Positions 48,238-56,857 are shown, counted from the first letter of the stretch. The stretch: 64,000 nt of DNA from Opitutaceae bacterium (GCA_002713695.1 PAUB01000013.1:216001-280000), one strand, 5' to 3'. Notes: a model not told the origin generated them from the letters alone. A program made the numbers and translations.

Positions 48238-48699
48238 ATGAATGTCCTACTAATTATTGACCCGACAATATCAGGCTTAGCATGGGTCTTTGCTATTTCT
48301 CTTTTCGTGATCTTGTTAGATATCTTTTTCGATACTAAGATTCTGACGGTTGCGGCACTTTTAGCCGTATCGATTTACTTTTCATTATTATTCGAGATCT
48401 CCATCAAATGGAAAATTTCTATCTCTATCATATGTTGGCTGGGGACCACTGCAGCCTATTATTTGCTCGCGGATCGTTTCTTGGTTCCTGCGGTTCGAAA
48501 AATATTTACCAAGGGGATAAGTGAAACAAATGCGACGGGAGATGTCGGGTTATACCGAATAATAGACGGGAAGCGCTTTGTTTACTGGAATGGAGACTTG
48601 TGGGGGATCAACTCGCACGACGAAGAAAATTTTGAAGACGGACAATCCGTAGAGATAATTTCATCTGAAAACGGCAAATTCGACATAAAACAAAAATAA
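48238..48699 (+). CDS. NfeD-like membrane protein (cassette gene 1)
   Basis: A 153-residue protein with two or three N-terminal membrane helices ('LAWVFAISLFVILLDIFF', 'ILTVAALLAVSIYFSLLF', 'ISISIICWLGTTAAYYLL') and a C-terminal OB-like domain ('GDVGLYRIIDGKRFVYWNGD', then 'DGQSVEIISSENGKF'). This is the NfeD layout; NfeD proteins sit next to SPFH/stomatin proteins and are thought to anchor or regulate them at the membrane. The next gene starts one base after its stop (TAAAATG), so the pair is translationally linked. AT-rich. Confidence 0.78.
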   Translation: MNVLLIIDPTISGLAWVFAISLFVILLDIFFDTKILTVAALLAVSIYFSLLFEISIKWKISISIICWLGTTAAYYLLADRFLVPAVRKIFTKGISETNATGDVGLYRIIDGKRFVYWNGDLWGINSHDEENFEDGQSVEIISSENGKFDIKQK

Positions 48700-48700
48700 A

Positions 48701-49531
48701 ATGATCACAACAATACCTCAAAATCACTGCAGGATAATCGAACGGTTCGGAAAACCCGTCAAAGTTCAGAAAAGTGGAATCGCAATCAAAATACCAATTC
48801 TCGATTCGGTGAAAGATGTTTCATCTGAGTGGGGCAATGAAACGAACAAAAAAGGAGTCTTCATTGAGCTCTCTGAGCAGATCACCGATACGAATCCTCG
48901 TGAATGTATTACAAGCGATAATGCCAAAGTTCTTATCGATTCAGTTATTAGCTGGAGAGTGATTGATCCTATCAAAGCAGTGTATGAGGTAGACCACCTT
49001 CATCAATCTCTACTGCAAGCAACGCTGAATATTATCAGGTCAGAAATTGGAGGGCATGAGTTAGACTATGCTTTACAGGCGAGAACAACCTTAAATGAGA
49101 AAATTTCCGCACGTCTAACCGACACAGTTGCAAAATGGGGACTTCAGCTCATCAGAGTTGAGATTCAGGAAATCAAGACAGACGATGCCACTGGTGCAGC
49201 TATGCTTCAGCAAATGGATGCTGAACGAAAAAGTCGCGCAGCTAAACTTGAAGCTGAAGGACAAGCAAAGGCTACTATCGAGATAGCGAAAGCAGATCGT
49301 GAAGCAGCTATTCTAAGAGCGGAAGGGCAGGCTAAGGCGCTGGAAATAACTGCTGCAGCCGAGAAGTTTTATCTTGATACACTGGGATCAGCAATCGGTT
49401 CTGACGATGCCAACAGGATTTTATTAGCGCAAAAGGTAATTGATGGATACTCAATTATAAGCAAGAACCCAGGGAATAAGGTATTCATCCCTTCGAATGT
49501 TCAGTCATTCATCGAATTAGGGAAAAGCTAA
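48701..49531 (+). CDS. SPFH/Band 7 (stomatin-like) protein (cassette gene 2)
   Basis: A 276-residue SPFH protein. The Band 7 core is 'RIIERFGKPVKVQKSGIAIK', 'ECITSDNAKVLIDSVISWRV', 'LQATLNIIRSEIGGHELDYA'; then 'RLTDTVAKWGLQLIRVEIQE' and a coiled coil of Ala/Glu repeats ('AERKSRAAKLEAEGQAKATI'). No N-terminal membrane helix is visible, unlike typical stomatins, so membrane contact may come from the NfeD partner. The TAA stop (49529-49531) lies inside the GCTAAC arm of attC site 2, a usual property of integron cassette genes. Confidence 0.9.
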   Translation: MITTIPQNHCRIIERFGKPVKVQKSGIAIKIPILDSVKDVSSEWGNETNKKGVFIELSEQITDTNPRECITSDNAKVLIDSVISWRVIDPIKAVYEVDHLHQSLLQATLNIIRSEIGGHELDYALQARTTLNEKISARLTDTVAKWGLQLIRVEIQEIKTDDATGAAMLQQMDAERKSRAAKLEAEGQAKATIEIAKADREAAILRAEGQAKALEITAAAEKFYLDTLGSAIGSDDANRILLAQKVIDGYSIISKNPGNKVFIPSNVQSFIELGKS

Positions 49532-49598
49532 CAAGGCAGTAGAGTCAACGAGATGCCACGCTCCGCGCGGCATCTCGTGACTCACTTTGTCGTTCGCT
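49526..49598 (+). repeat. attC-like recombination site 2
   Basis: A 73-base palindrome. Outer core-like arms are AGCTAAC (49526-49532) and GTTCGCT (49592-49598). Inside, GAGTC (49542-49546) plus ACGAGATGCC (49548-49557) pairs with GGCATCTCGT (49569-49578) plus GACTC (49579-49583), leaving one unpaired A at 49547. This asymmetric 15-bp stem with a bulged base is the structure recognised by integron integrases. Confidence 0.82.
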
Positions 49599-49605
49599 GA
49601 AGAAA

Positions 49606-49728
49606 ATGAATAAATCTCCCAAAAAATATGTAACTGCAGTTTGTTTGTCAGGAATTTTTGGGCTCCTAGGAAACCATCACTTCTATTTTGCGGCGTTATC
49701 AATATGGGGTCTGGCCGATTATTGTTAA
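49606..49728 (+). pseudogene. Truncated TM2-domain protein (cassette gene 3)
   Basis: The ATG lies 7 bp after attC site 2. The 40-codon frame reads 'KKYVTAVCLSGIFGLLGNHH' and 'FYF', the beginning of a TM2 domain (usually G-x-x-G-x-H-x-F-Y), then runs into the left end of the RAYT element at 49706 and stops at 49726-49728. The second helix of the TM2 domain is missing. Confidence 0.7.
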
Positions 49729-50732
49729 TTTATCTGCTCTGATGTGTGCTTAGAATGCAGACTTAAGTAACCACGAACTGAATTGGGGTTCCCCATATGT
49801 AGACGCTGAGCAACCCACTTGATTGGGGCACCAGTTTCTCGACGTAATTGGGCTGCGAGATCAATTTTCCAGGGAGCCGACTTCATGCCATTCCAAAGAT
49901 CATCCTGCGTTTTGCCTTCGGCGGATAATATCTGCTTAAAGCACTCCGCCCAACGCTCTTCCTTCATTGCGCGGATCTCGTCGGCTGCCAATCCCGGATG
50001 CAAGGCCTTGTGCGCGTAGTCCTTGGCCAAGGCGCTGCGCCATGCCTCGCTGCCAATAGCCCAGCCCTTCGACATCGTCTCGAAACCAGCGTTCTTCTGC
50101 GCTTCATCATCGGTGGCGAGTCGCTGCAGGTGCTCCTCGTAAGCGAGCCATTCCTGCGGCGTATCATGCAGCCCGTGAGTCTGCAGCCATGATGATGACG
50201 TCATACCTTCGAACCTCTCGCCTTTCACGAACCGCCCCAAGCTACTCCAGCGAAACGCGGCCATCTGCTCAGCTTCTATTATTTTCGCACGCACAGGATT
50301 CAGATGAATGTAGTCCACCACGCGAGCCAGCGACGCATCGTTTTCAATCAGGATAGCCTGGTAGCGACCCTGGAAAAGATGTCCGCGCTCACGGTGAAAT
50401 CGATTAAACCTCGTGGCGAAAGTGCTCTGCAACCAATGCATGCCATCGACCAAGTTCGGCTGCGGGGTTTCCAGCGCCAAATGGTAATGGTTTCGCATCA
50501 CTGCATAGGCGTGTAAACGCCATCCATAATTAGCGACCGCCTCTTGGAGGGTCGTCATAAACGCCATCGCTTCTCCGCCCGACTCAAATAAGTTGCGTCG
50601 ATAATTCCCGCGATTCAACACGTGGTAAATCGCACCTTCGTATTCGATTCGAAGCTTTCGCGCCATGGGAGTAACCCATGACACTAACTGGAGCTAAATC
50701 AAGATATAATTAACATTAATCGGCCTGACCCC
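49706..50732 (-). mobile_element. RAYT-type (Y1 HUH) element with terminal inverted repeats
   Basis: The left end GGGGTCTGGCCGATTATTGT (49706-49725) and the right end, read as complement GGGGTCAGGCCGATTAATGT (50732-50713), match with two differences, and the match continues with TTAATT-like sequence. The transposase gene fills the element. It is inserted at its left end within the TM2 gene, and its right end abuts the amt stop region. Confidence 0.85.
49725..50666 (-). CDS. REP-associated tyrosine transposase (RAYT, IS200-like Y1)
   Basis: A 313-residue single-strand transposase. The HUH motif is 'MRNHYHLALETP', and the catalytic Tyr is in 'LARVVDYIHLNPVRA'. 'ARKLRIEYEGAIYHVLNRGN' is the classical N-terminal signature, so ATG 50666 is preferred over 50684. 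The C-terminal part after about residue 220 resembles helix-turn-helix of the longer RAYT group ('APIKWVAQRLHMGNPNSVRG'). Such proteins cut and move REP palindromes. The 3' end of the gene overlaps the left terminal inverted repeat. Confidence 0.93.
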   Translation of the reverse strand: MARKLRIEYEGAIYHVLNRGNYRRNLFESGGEAMAFMTTLQEAVANYGWRLHAYAVMRNHYHLALETPQPNLVDGMHWLQSTFATRFNRFHRERGHLFQGRYQAILIENDASLARVVDYIHLNPVRAKIIEAEQMAAFRWSSLGRFVKGERFEGMTSSSWLQTHGLHDTPQEWLAYEEHLQRLATDDEAQKNAGFETMSKGWAIGSEAWRSALAKDYAHKALHPGLAADEIRAMKEERWAECFKQILSAEGKTQDDLWNGMKSAPWKIDLAAQLRRETGAPIKWVAQRLHMGNPNSVRGYLSLHSKHTSEQIN

Positions 50733-50759
50733 TTTAATCTAAATCCCTTTAATCTAAAT
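50730..50759. repeat. 15-bp tandem direct repeat at the amt 3' end
   Basis: CCCTTTAATCTAAAT occurs twice without gap, at 50730-50744 and 50745-50759. The second copy contains the last amt codons and stop; the first begins at the right end of the RAYT element. Confidence 0.8.
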
Positions 50760-52047
50760 GGTAGGCTTTTTCGCCGTGTTCGTTTTGGTCGAGACCGGCA
50801 TGCTCAGCATCTTCTTCGACCCGGAGACCGATGGTGGCTCGCATGACAAGGATGATTAGCACCGTGCCGACTGCCGACCAGAGAAGCGTAAACCCGACGC
50901 CCTTTAATTGAATGACCAGCTGGCTCAGCGCGTCTTGAACTCCAGTGCCACCAAAGAACGGCAGGCCAAAGACGGATAAAAGCAGCGTGCCCATGATACC
51001 GCCCACTCCGTGGACCGCGAATACATCGAGCGCATCGTCGATTTTCATACGTTGTTTAACGATTCCGCACATGAAGTAGCAGACGAATCCAGAGATGAAT
51101 CCGATGATAACCGCACCCATCGGTCCGACATTCCCGGACGCTGGCGTAATGGTCGCCAGACCAGCGACCATACCCGTAACGATACCGACCAAGCCGGGCT
51201 TACCCGCCTGCTTCCATTCAATAAACATCCAAGTGAGACTTGCGACCGCCGCTGAGATATGAGTGACCAGCATCGTCATACCTGCAGATTCATTGGCCGC
51301 GAGCTGACTGCCTGCATTAAAACCGAACCATCCCACCCAGAGCATACTCGCACCGATCATTACCATGCCGGGATTGTGTGGCGGACTGACCCTGCTAGGG
51401 AAACGTGAACGCGGACCGACAAACTTCGCGAGGATGAGCGCCGAGATACCGGCAGTCGCGTGGACGACAATACCGCCAGCGAGATCGAGCACACCCGCTT
51501 CTTGCATCCAACCCCCACCCCAAACCATATGGGCGATAGGCGTGTAAACGATGATCAACCACAGGGCGGTAAACAGCATCATCGCGCTAAATTTCAACCG
51601 CTCGACAAACGCCCCTACGATCAGTGCAGGAGTGATGATCGCGAAAGTCATTTGAAACATCACGAAGACTGTTTCCGGAATCGTGCCTCCGTTGAGCCCA
51701 TCAGTCAGGATCCCTTTTAAGCCGACGTGATCGAGATTGCCGATCCAGGCTCCGTCACCGGAAAACGCCAGACTGTAGAGGCCGAGCACCCACAGCACCG
51801 ACGCGATACAGGCAATCGTGAAGCAGTGCATGAGCACGGAGAGCACATTTTGCACACGGACGAGGCCGCCATAAAACAAAGCCAAACCGGGCAAGCTCAT
51901 GAAGAGCACTAACACAGTGGCGGTAAGCATCCAGGCGGTATCGCCGGAATCTAAATTAGGAGTGTCACCTTGCGCCAATAACGAGCTTGGCAAAGCCAAT
52001 GCGAGGAATCCGGGCACAAGGATACGAGGAGAAACAAATCGAATCAT
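50749..52047 (-). CDS. amt: Ammonium transporter (Amt family)
   Basis: A 432-residue ammonium channel. After a signal-peptide-like N-terminus ('LALALPSSLLAQGD') there are eleven helices. Family motifs: 'DTAWMLTATVLVLFMSLPGL', 'FYGGLVRVQNVLSVLMHC', the twin-His and Phe-gate regions ('HMVWGGGWM', 'DLAGGIVVHATAGISALILA', 'DVFAVHGVGGIMGTLL'). No glnB/glnK gene is next to it within the window, so PII control, common for Amt, would be from elsewhere. Its last codons lie in the tandem repeat beside the RAYT element. Confidence 0.96.
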   Translation of the reverse strand: MIRFVSPRILVPGFLALALPSSLLAQGDTPNLDSGDTAWMLTATVLVLFMSLPGLALFYGGLVRVQNVLSVLMHCFTIACIASVLWVLGLYSLAFSGDGAWIGNLDHVGLKGILTDGLNGGTIPETVFVMFQMTFAIITPALIVGAFVERLKFSAMMLFTALWLIIVYTPIAHMVWGGGWMQEAGVLDLAGGIVVHATAGISALILAKFVGPRSRFPSRVSPPHNPGMVMIGASMLWVGWFGFNAGSQLAANESAGMTMLVTHISAAVASLTWMFIEWKQAGKPGLVGIVTGMVAGLATITPASGNVGPMGAVIIGFISGFVCYFMCGIVKQRMKIDDALDVFAVHGVGGIMGTLLLSVFGLPFFGGTGVQDALSQLVIQLKGVGFTLLWSAVGTVLIILVMRATIGLRVEEDAEHAGLDQNEHGEKAYHLD

Positions 52048-52191
52048 GGGTTATGATAAGGAACGGAGATGCAGTTGAAGATGCGACGAAGTCACATCAG
52101 TAGGGTTTACTAACACCCACAATACAGCCGGATGCATGCCAATCAAACCACCAAACACCCATATGCCACACTTCCCTTAAACTACTTTTAA

Positions 52192-52211
52192 AGAATAGTT
52201 TAACCTATTCT
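52192..52211 (-). terminator. Weak terminator-like hairpin after ychJ-like gene
   Basis: AGAATAG and CTATTCT (7 bp, 6-base loop) overlap the stop codon at 52210-52212; followed on the minus strand by TTTAAAAG. It is a weak candidate. Confidence 0.4.
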
Positions 52212-52719
52212 ATCCGCAGCATTTCTTATATTTTTTGCCGGAACCACATGGACAAGGATCGTTACGACCTACTTTAGGCGAGTTCACCACGGGAGCCGGG
52301 CCCTGCCGGAGGGTGCGCGTGAAAATCCATGCTCCATCGACCTCCGCAAATTCGGAGTTTTCGTGCATCACTCCTGCGTGGCCCTCTTCGGTGTAATGGG
52401 CGGAAAAATCTACATGCGATACACCAGGTTTCACCTGCATGTCGTGCTGATGGATTTCGAGCTTCACCCATTTCCGTTTGCCCAGTTCGTGTCCGACAGA
52501 ATCGGTTCCCTTAGCCGTCGGCAGATAAGTTCGATCGAGGTAATCAGTATCGCCGACCACATGGGCCGAGTAGCGCGTGCGCATCAACGTCTCCGCATCA
52601 GAGGCGCGAGCTGATCCCGAGATAATCGGTTGGCAGCACTCGCCATAATTTTTCCCCGAACCACACGGGCATGGAGAAGTTGGAGTAACGGTGTTAGATT
52701 CAGAGGACGTGTGACTCAC
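52210..52719 (-). CDS. YchJ-family protein with two SEC-C motifs
   Basis: A 169-residue protein with a Cys/Gly SEC-C zinc motif at each end ('[17 protein letters not shown]' near residue 16 and '[17 protein letters not shown]' at the end) and a NTF2-like central part ('[20 protein letters not shown]'). This matches UPF0225/YchJ. The role is unknown; the SEC-C motif binds zinc and in SecA contacts SecB. Length is normal. Confidence 0.93.
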   Translation of the reverse strand: MSHTSSESNTVTPTSPCPCGSGKNYGECCQPIISGSARASDAETLMRTRYSAHVVGDTDYLDRTYLPTAKGTDSVGHELGKRKWVKLEIHQHDMQVKPGVSHVDFSAHYTEEGHAGVMHENSEFAEVDGAWIFTRTLRQGPAPVVNSPKVGRNDPCPCGSGKKYKKCCG

Positions 52720-52859
52720 ATATACAATTAGGAAAATCTTCAGGTAGATGGCGAGCCAACTATCAAGTAGATAGGAAGAATATTCCTAAGGCAGTGAAGC
52801 TCTGGCCATACTCAGGAGATACCGTTTCAGGACTCGCTCAGCGACACTGACCCAAAAAA

Positions 52860-52886
52860 GGGTCGTGAGCGATTCGCCCACGACCC
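52860..52886 (-). terminator. Rho-independent terminator of the small membrane protein gene
   Basis: GGGTCGTG (52860-52867) pairs with CACGACCC (52879-52886), with further inner pairing GCG/CGC. On the minus strand a run of six T follows. It ends the transcript of the gene at 52908-53135, 21 bp away. Confidence 0.88.
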
Positions 52887-52907
52887 AAAGACTAAAACCT
52901 ACAAGGG

Positions 52908-53135
52908 CTAATTCTTTTTTAGCACTGAATAGAGCACTGCGGCGGCGATCAAGCCGACTAGTCCGCTGGAGCCAAGCGTCGAAATGATACCGGTCAGATT
53001 ACCGATGACATCCACGCCGATGAAAGGCACAGGTGTGCCAAACACGACCTGAAGCACAACAGTGAGCGCTAGGAGCGCGACGCCGAGTTCAGTTATTTTC
53101 TTAAGAAATCCAATGATTACGTCTACGATTTGCAT
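52908..53135 (-). CDS. Small two-helix membrane protein of unknown function
   Basis: 75 residues. Two hydrophobic segments ('LGVALLALTVVLQVVFG' and 'SGLVGLIAAAVLYSVL') are joined by a polar-neutral loop rich in Gly/Val ('TPVPFIGVDVIGNLTGIIST'). The C-terminus is Lys-Lys-Asn. I do not recognise the family. The strong terminator directly behind it and an isolated position suggest a stand-alone transcript with its own promoter. Upstream DNA has a short GGGGG element 17 bp before the ATG that may serve as ribosome site. Confidence 0.7.
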   Translation of the reverse strand: MQIVDVIIGFLKKITELGVALLALTVVLQVVFGTPVPFIGVDVIGNLTGIISTLGSSGLVGLIAAAVLYSVLKKN

Positions 53136-53220
53136 AACTATTATTCTGATGGGGGTTATTTTTTTAACTAACCCTGAAGGGTGATGTCATTATCCTTCGA
53201 TCGGTCAATACAATAAAAAT

Positions 53221-53238
53221 GTCATGCCTTTGCATGAC
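53221..53238. repeat. Perfect short hairpin
   Basis: GTCATGC-CTTT-GCATGAC lies between the small membrane gene and the creatininase gene. No T-run; it might be an operator, but this is only a guess. Confidence 0.35.
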
Positions 53239-53367
53239 GCCTCTATGCTGCTTACCATCGAGAACAAGATCTCTGAGATGAGTAAGATCAGTCCAAGTCT
53301 TATCCACACCGATAAGCTGACTGACAATTCGTTTGTGATAAAGAGTAGGAGTTATTGATTAAACCCT

Positions 53368-54153
53368 ATGAGTAACGATGCATCTGCTGCTTTTCTCGGT
53401 CTGCTGGAAGAAATGACGGTCGACGATGTGCGGGCCTTTAATCCTGAGGTCGTGGTCGTGCCTCTCGGCTCTACTGAACCACACGGGCCGCATCTGCCGT
53501 TGGGGACGGATACCTATCAGGTTACGCAACTCTGCCGTATCGGAGTTAAGGAAGCCAATGAGCGGGATGCTCGCGCCTTGCTCTACCCTACGCTACCCAT
53601 CACCAACAACGCCAATGCGCGGGCATTCCCTTTCGCTCTACGTGTCGGCGTTCGCACATTGATGAGCATGATCATGGATATCGCCACCCAGTGCTGGGAG
53701 GACGGCATTAAAAAGGTGGTCTTCGTCAACGGACATGGCGGGAACTTCGGAGCCCTTGATGCGGCTATGCGCGAAATATCGGGTAAGGATAACATGCCTT
53801 TTGCTTGCTGGACTTGGAATATGATACCCGATGGGTTTCAGGATCCCATTGAGCACCCCAGTGACCACGCGGGTGAAAGCGAAACCTCGAAGATGATGTG
53901 GATCCGGCCCGACCTCGTCCGCACAGATAAGCTAGACGACAACCCATTTGGCAAACTACGGGTGCCTTCCTTGAACCAAACCAACTTTGTGCGTCCCTGG
54001 CATCTCTATGTCCCGATCAGCGCAGGTGGAGAAACTCGCACTTCATCTTCAGACAAAGGTGAATCTCTCACCAAATCGCAGGCCAAAGGTTTGGCCCAAC
54101 TACTAGTCGAGCTCTCCCAGGTGCCCTACAGCGAACGGTTCCCTTACGAATAA
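53368..54153 (+). CDS. Creatininase-family amidohydrolase
   Basis: A 261-residue hydrolase of the creatininase/MftE-like fold. Metal ligands are placed by 'LGSTEPHGPHLPLGTDTY' (Glu, His, Asp), 'VNGHGGNFGAL' (His) and 'DHAGESETSKM' (Glu). The family hydrolyses cyclic amides or related C-N bonds; members act in creatinine, riboflavin or peptide modification, and no context here selects one. It converges with the heparinase-like gene. Confidence 0.9.
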   Translation: MSNDASAAFLGLLEEMTVDDVRAFNPEVVVVPLGSTEPHGPHLPLGTDTYQVTQLCRIGVKEANERDARALLYPTLPITNNANARAFPFALRVGVRTLMSMIMDIATQCWEDGIKKVVFVNGHGGNFGALDAAMREISGKDNMPFACWTWNMIPDGFQDPIEHPSDHAGESETSKMMWIRPDLVRTDKLDDNPFGKLRVPSLNQTNFVRPWHLYVPISAGGETRTSSSDKGESLTKSQAKGLAQLLVELSQVPYSERFPYE

Positions 54154-54175
54154 ATCAGGTGTTTCACAGCTCGCT

Positions 54176-56857
54176 CTAGCTTTCGATCCAAGAAGAACCG
54201 GCAGCGAGAGTGACCCGATGCTTACCGCATTGTGCGAAGCTGCCGCCATGTAATACGACATGAGCGATTTTTTCTGAAACATCGCGCCGGATCACGCAAA
54301 AGTCGGCATCGGTGGTGCAGATCCAGTCGGTTTGAGCGAGTGTGGTTCGTTCACCATAGGTATCCGCGGCGATCAATAGATCGATGCGTCCATCGGTAAG
54401 CGTTACTTCGACGGCGGCATGGGTATCACCAGCATCGCTTCCGTCTGAAGTTTGCAGCGGCAATCGACGAATCGATTGGATGTTCGATTGGCCTTCGTAA
54501 GGCTCCATCACGGAAACGAAAGTCGAGCTGAGCGGCGCTTCCTTCGATTGGCGGCGGACCATTAGGCTGTTGAGCCAGCCTTCTTGATCGGCTCCGCCGT
54601 GTTTGGAGGCCAACCAGGTTTCCGCCATGGCCGCCTCGGCATCGCTCGTGAGATCGGTGTGGCGTAAATGCACATCGGCCTCCGCGGGAAGTAATCCGCA
54701 GGGATCTTCGATCTTCCAATCGACCTGCCAATCTTTCTCAGGTTTACCGCCACGGAAATTCCGCATCTGCGCGTTTTCATCGGGAAAGTCCGGCAGCGGC
54801 GCGAGCTCGAGCCCGGTGACCTTGGCCGGGCCAAAATTAGGATGGAGCATTTTCGCATGATCGCGACCGCCAGCCACGCGGAAGACATCGAGCACGTAGC
54901 TATCGTCTCCAGAGATATCCACGAGCATTAGGCTGCGTTCGTAGCGTTGCATCTCGGTTGTGGTGATCAGCTCCGGGCCGGAAGTGGCGATCAGCTTGAC
55001 CTGTGCACCATCGGTCCAGGCGGTGGTTTTGCCGCGCACGAGGCCCTTTTGAGGATTGAGCTGGATCGCGAGCGGTTCGGATTCTGGGCAATCCAAAACA
55101 GGCCGTTGGTCCTTGCCATCGACGACCACGGTGTTGTGAGCCGCGGTGCGTTTATACCACAGCGCGCGTGGCACATACCAACCACCGAAATGGACCGGCG
55201 GATAGCCGAAGCCCGGGAGCAACTCCACACCATGTGCATAGAGACCAATCGTCATCGCATCGGGCCGGCCGTGATTGCCGCCCACATCGTAATCGAGCCA
55301 CGCCGCACGCTCCTTCTTGCCATTACCCGTGCGCAACACACCGAGCGCCCATTGCTCTTTGTTCACCGAGCTCACGGGCAACTTCTCGCCGTGATCACGA
55401 ATTACCGCTTCCACGCTTTGTTGAAATTTTGGCGCATCTGCTTCGAGTAAATCATGCGGCAATCCCTCGACGCGGCTGTCATTCTCGCGATAGAGCAACT
55501 TCACAAACGTCTCGTCGCCCGTGATCTGGTAGAGCTGCCAGAACAGGGTGAAGTCCGAGCAAAATGGCAGGTTCTTCCATTCGAGATCGAAGGGGCTGCG
55601 CGTAAAGTTCGCGCCTTTGTAGTGGTCGTCGAGCAGACCAAATCCAGCGGTATCACCGATCCGTGGCACCAACGTCCCCGCGATCCACACATCGGCATGG
55701 AATCGAAACATCTGCACGATTCCCGGGACTCGTCTCACCATCTCCGGCAACAGATCCGGATCGAGTCGACTGAACAGCACGAGCACGCCCGCGACCAATC
55801 GCGGAGCGATCGCCGCGTAGCCACCGAGCCCCTTCTCGCCTGACAGTCCATCGACCGCCGTCACCTTCTCCAACATCGTCTGCAAATCAGCTATCACTTG
55901 ATCACGATTTTCGGGCCAGCCAAGAACCGCCTGCGAGACGAGTTGCGTGGCCTCGGTGTTAGGGAAATTACTGGAAATCTTACGAGGTTCATCAAGCACA
56001 TGTTGCATGATACCTGTGGTGATATTCTCCCGGATCTTGGCCGGACTGTCCTTCGGATTAGCCAGCTGAAAGCACGCGGCCTTCGACGACAAAAAGCTCA
56101 CCAGCTCTTCATCACCTTCGAGGCCGGGCGCGATGAGATCGAAGGCCAAAGCGAGATCACGGGTTTCCGCACAGGCGTCATGCCACACGGAAACCAAACC
56201 CATTCCAGCGATTGGATTGGCAATCTCGTAAGTGAGCCCTTGTTTGAGAAAATCGAATGACGGGTAAAGATCAGCCACTCGGTCGAGAAGGATCGCGGCC
56301 TTGTGCGCATAAACACGCTCACCGCTCATCGCATAGGCCAACGAGAGCGTGCGGATGCCAGCGAGGATGTATTTCTTCCACTGCCCTTTGACGAGGAACG
56401 AGCCGATGAAATACCAGCGATTCGTGCCATCGAAATAACCCGTGCCATCCTCCACGCCAAATTGATGCAGCGGATCTTCAGACGACGGATGCTCGGCATT
56501 GAACAATAGCGCGCGATCCGCCTGCTCCGGGTCAAAGACCCCATGCACATCGATACCAGACTCATAGAAGGCACCGAAATCGTTCTTGGGGAATTGTTCT
56601 GCGCAATGCGGGCACGTGCACTTCCACGGTGTGTTGAGCGGATCCATTTTCCACTCATACATCGGCACACTCTTTTCGCAGGACGGACAGTGCCCATTGG
56701 ACCAAACCATCCACGAGCGATTGATCGTCGCACCAAACATGGACGACCACAGTTCCTCGTCGGATCGCTCGGACCACTCGCGAGCTGCCTTGAGGCAAGT
56801 CTCCGCTTGGGTTTGGGCCTGCGAATCCTTCGACAGATTCGCACGCAACACCGTCAT
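54176..56857 (-). CDS. Heparinase II/III-family polysaccharide lyase-like protein
   Basis: An 893-residue protein. The N-terminal region has a four-Cys zinc-like knuckle ('CPSCEKS' with 'CTCPHCAEQFP'); the (alpha/alpha) toroid follows; the anti-parallel beta-sheet with 'GGNHGRPDAMTIGLYAHGVE', 'LPGFGYPPVHFGG' and 'RTAAHNTVVVDGKDQRPV' is the Hepar_II_III signature (catalytic Tyr/His area). No signal peptide. The ATG at 56857 is chosen because the longer reading starts inside the nrdA terminator. It may act on uronate polymers such as alginate or heparan-type oligosaccharides. Confidence 0.83.
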   Translation of the reverse strand: MTVLRANLSKDSQAQTQAETCLKAAREWSERSDEELWSSMFGATINRSWMVWSNGHCPSCEKSVPMYEWKMDPLNTPWKCTCPHCAEQFPKNDFGAFYESGIDVHGVFDPEQADRALLFNAEHPSSEDPLHQFGVEDGTGYFDGTNRWYFIGSFLVKGQWKKYILAGIRTLSLAYAMSGERVYAHKAAILLDRVADLYPSFDFLKQGLTYEIANPIAGMGLVSVWHDACAETRDLALAFDLIAPGLEGDEELVSFLSSKAACFQLANPKDSPAKIRENITTGIMQHVLDEPRKISSNFPNTEATQLVSQAVLGWPENRDQVIADLQTMLEKVTAVDGLSGEKGLGGYAAIAPRLVAGVLVLFSRLDPDLLPEMVRRVPGIVQMFRFHADVWIAGTLVPRIGDTAGFGLLDDHYKGANFTRSPFDLEWKNLPFCSDFTLFWQLYQITGDETFVKLLYRENDSRVEGLPHDLLEADAPKFQQSVEAVIRDHGEKLPVSSVNKEQWALGVLRTGNGKKERAAWLDYDVGGNHGRPDAMTIGLYAHGVELLPGFGYPPVHFGGWYVPRALWYKRTAAHNTVVVDGKDQRPVLDCPESEPLAIQLNPQKGLVRGKTTAWTDGAQVKLIATSGPELITTTEMQRYERSLMLVDISGDDSYVLDVFRVAGGRDHAKMLHPNFGPAKVTGLELAPLPDFPDENAQMRNFRGGKPEKDWQVDWKIEDPCGLLPAEADVHLRHTDLTSDAEAAMAETWLASKHGGADQEGWLNSLMVRRQSKEAPLSSTFVSVMEPYEGQSNIQSIRRLPLQTSDGSDAGDTHAAVEVTLTDGRIDLLIAADTYGERTTLAQTDWICTTDADFCVIRRDVSEKIAHVVLHGGSFAQCGKHRVTLAAGSSWIES

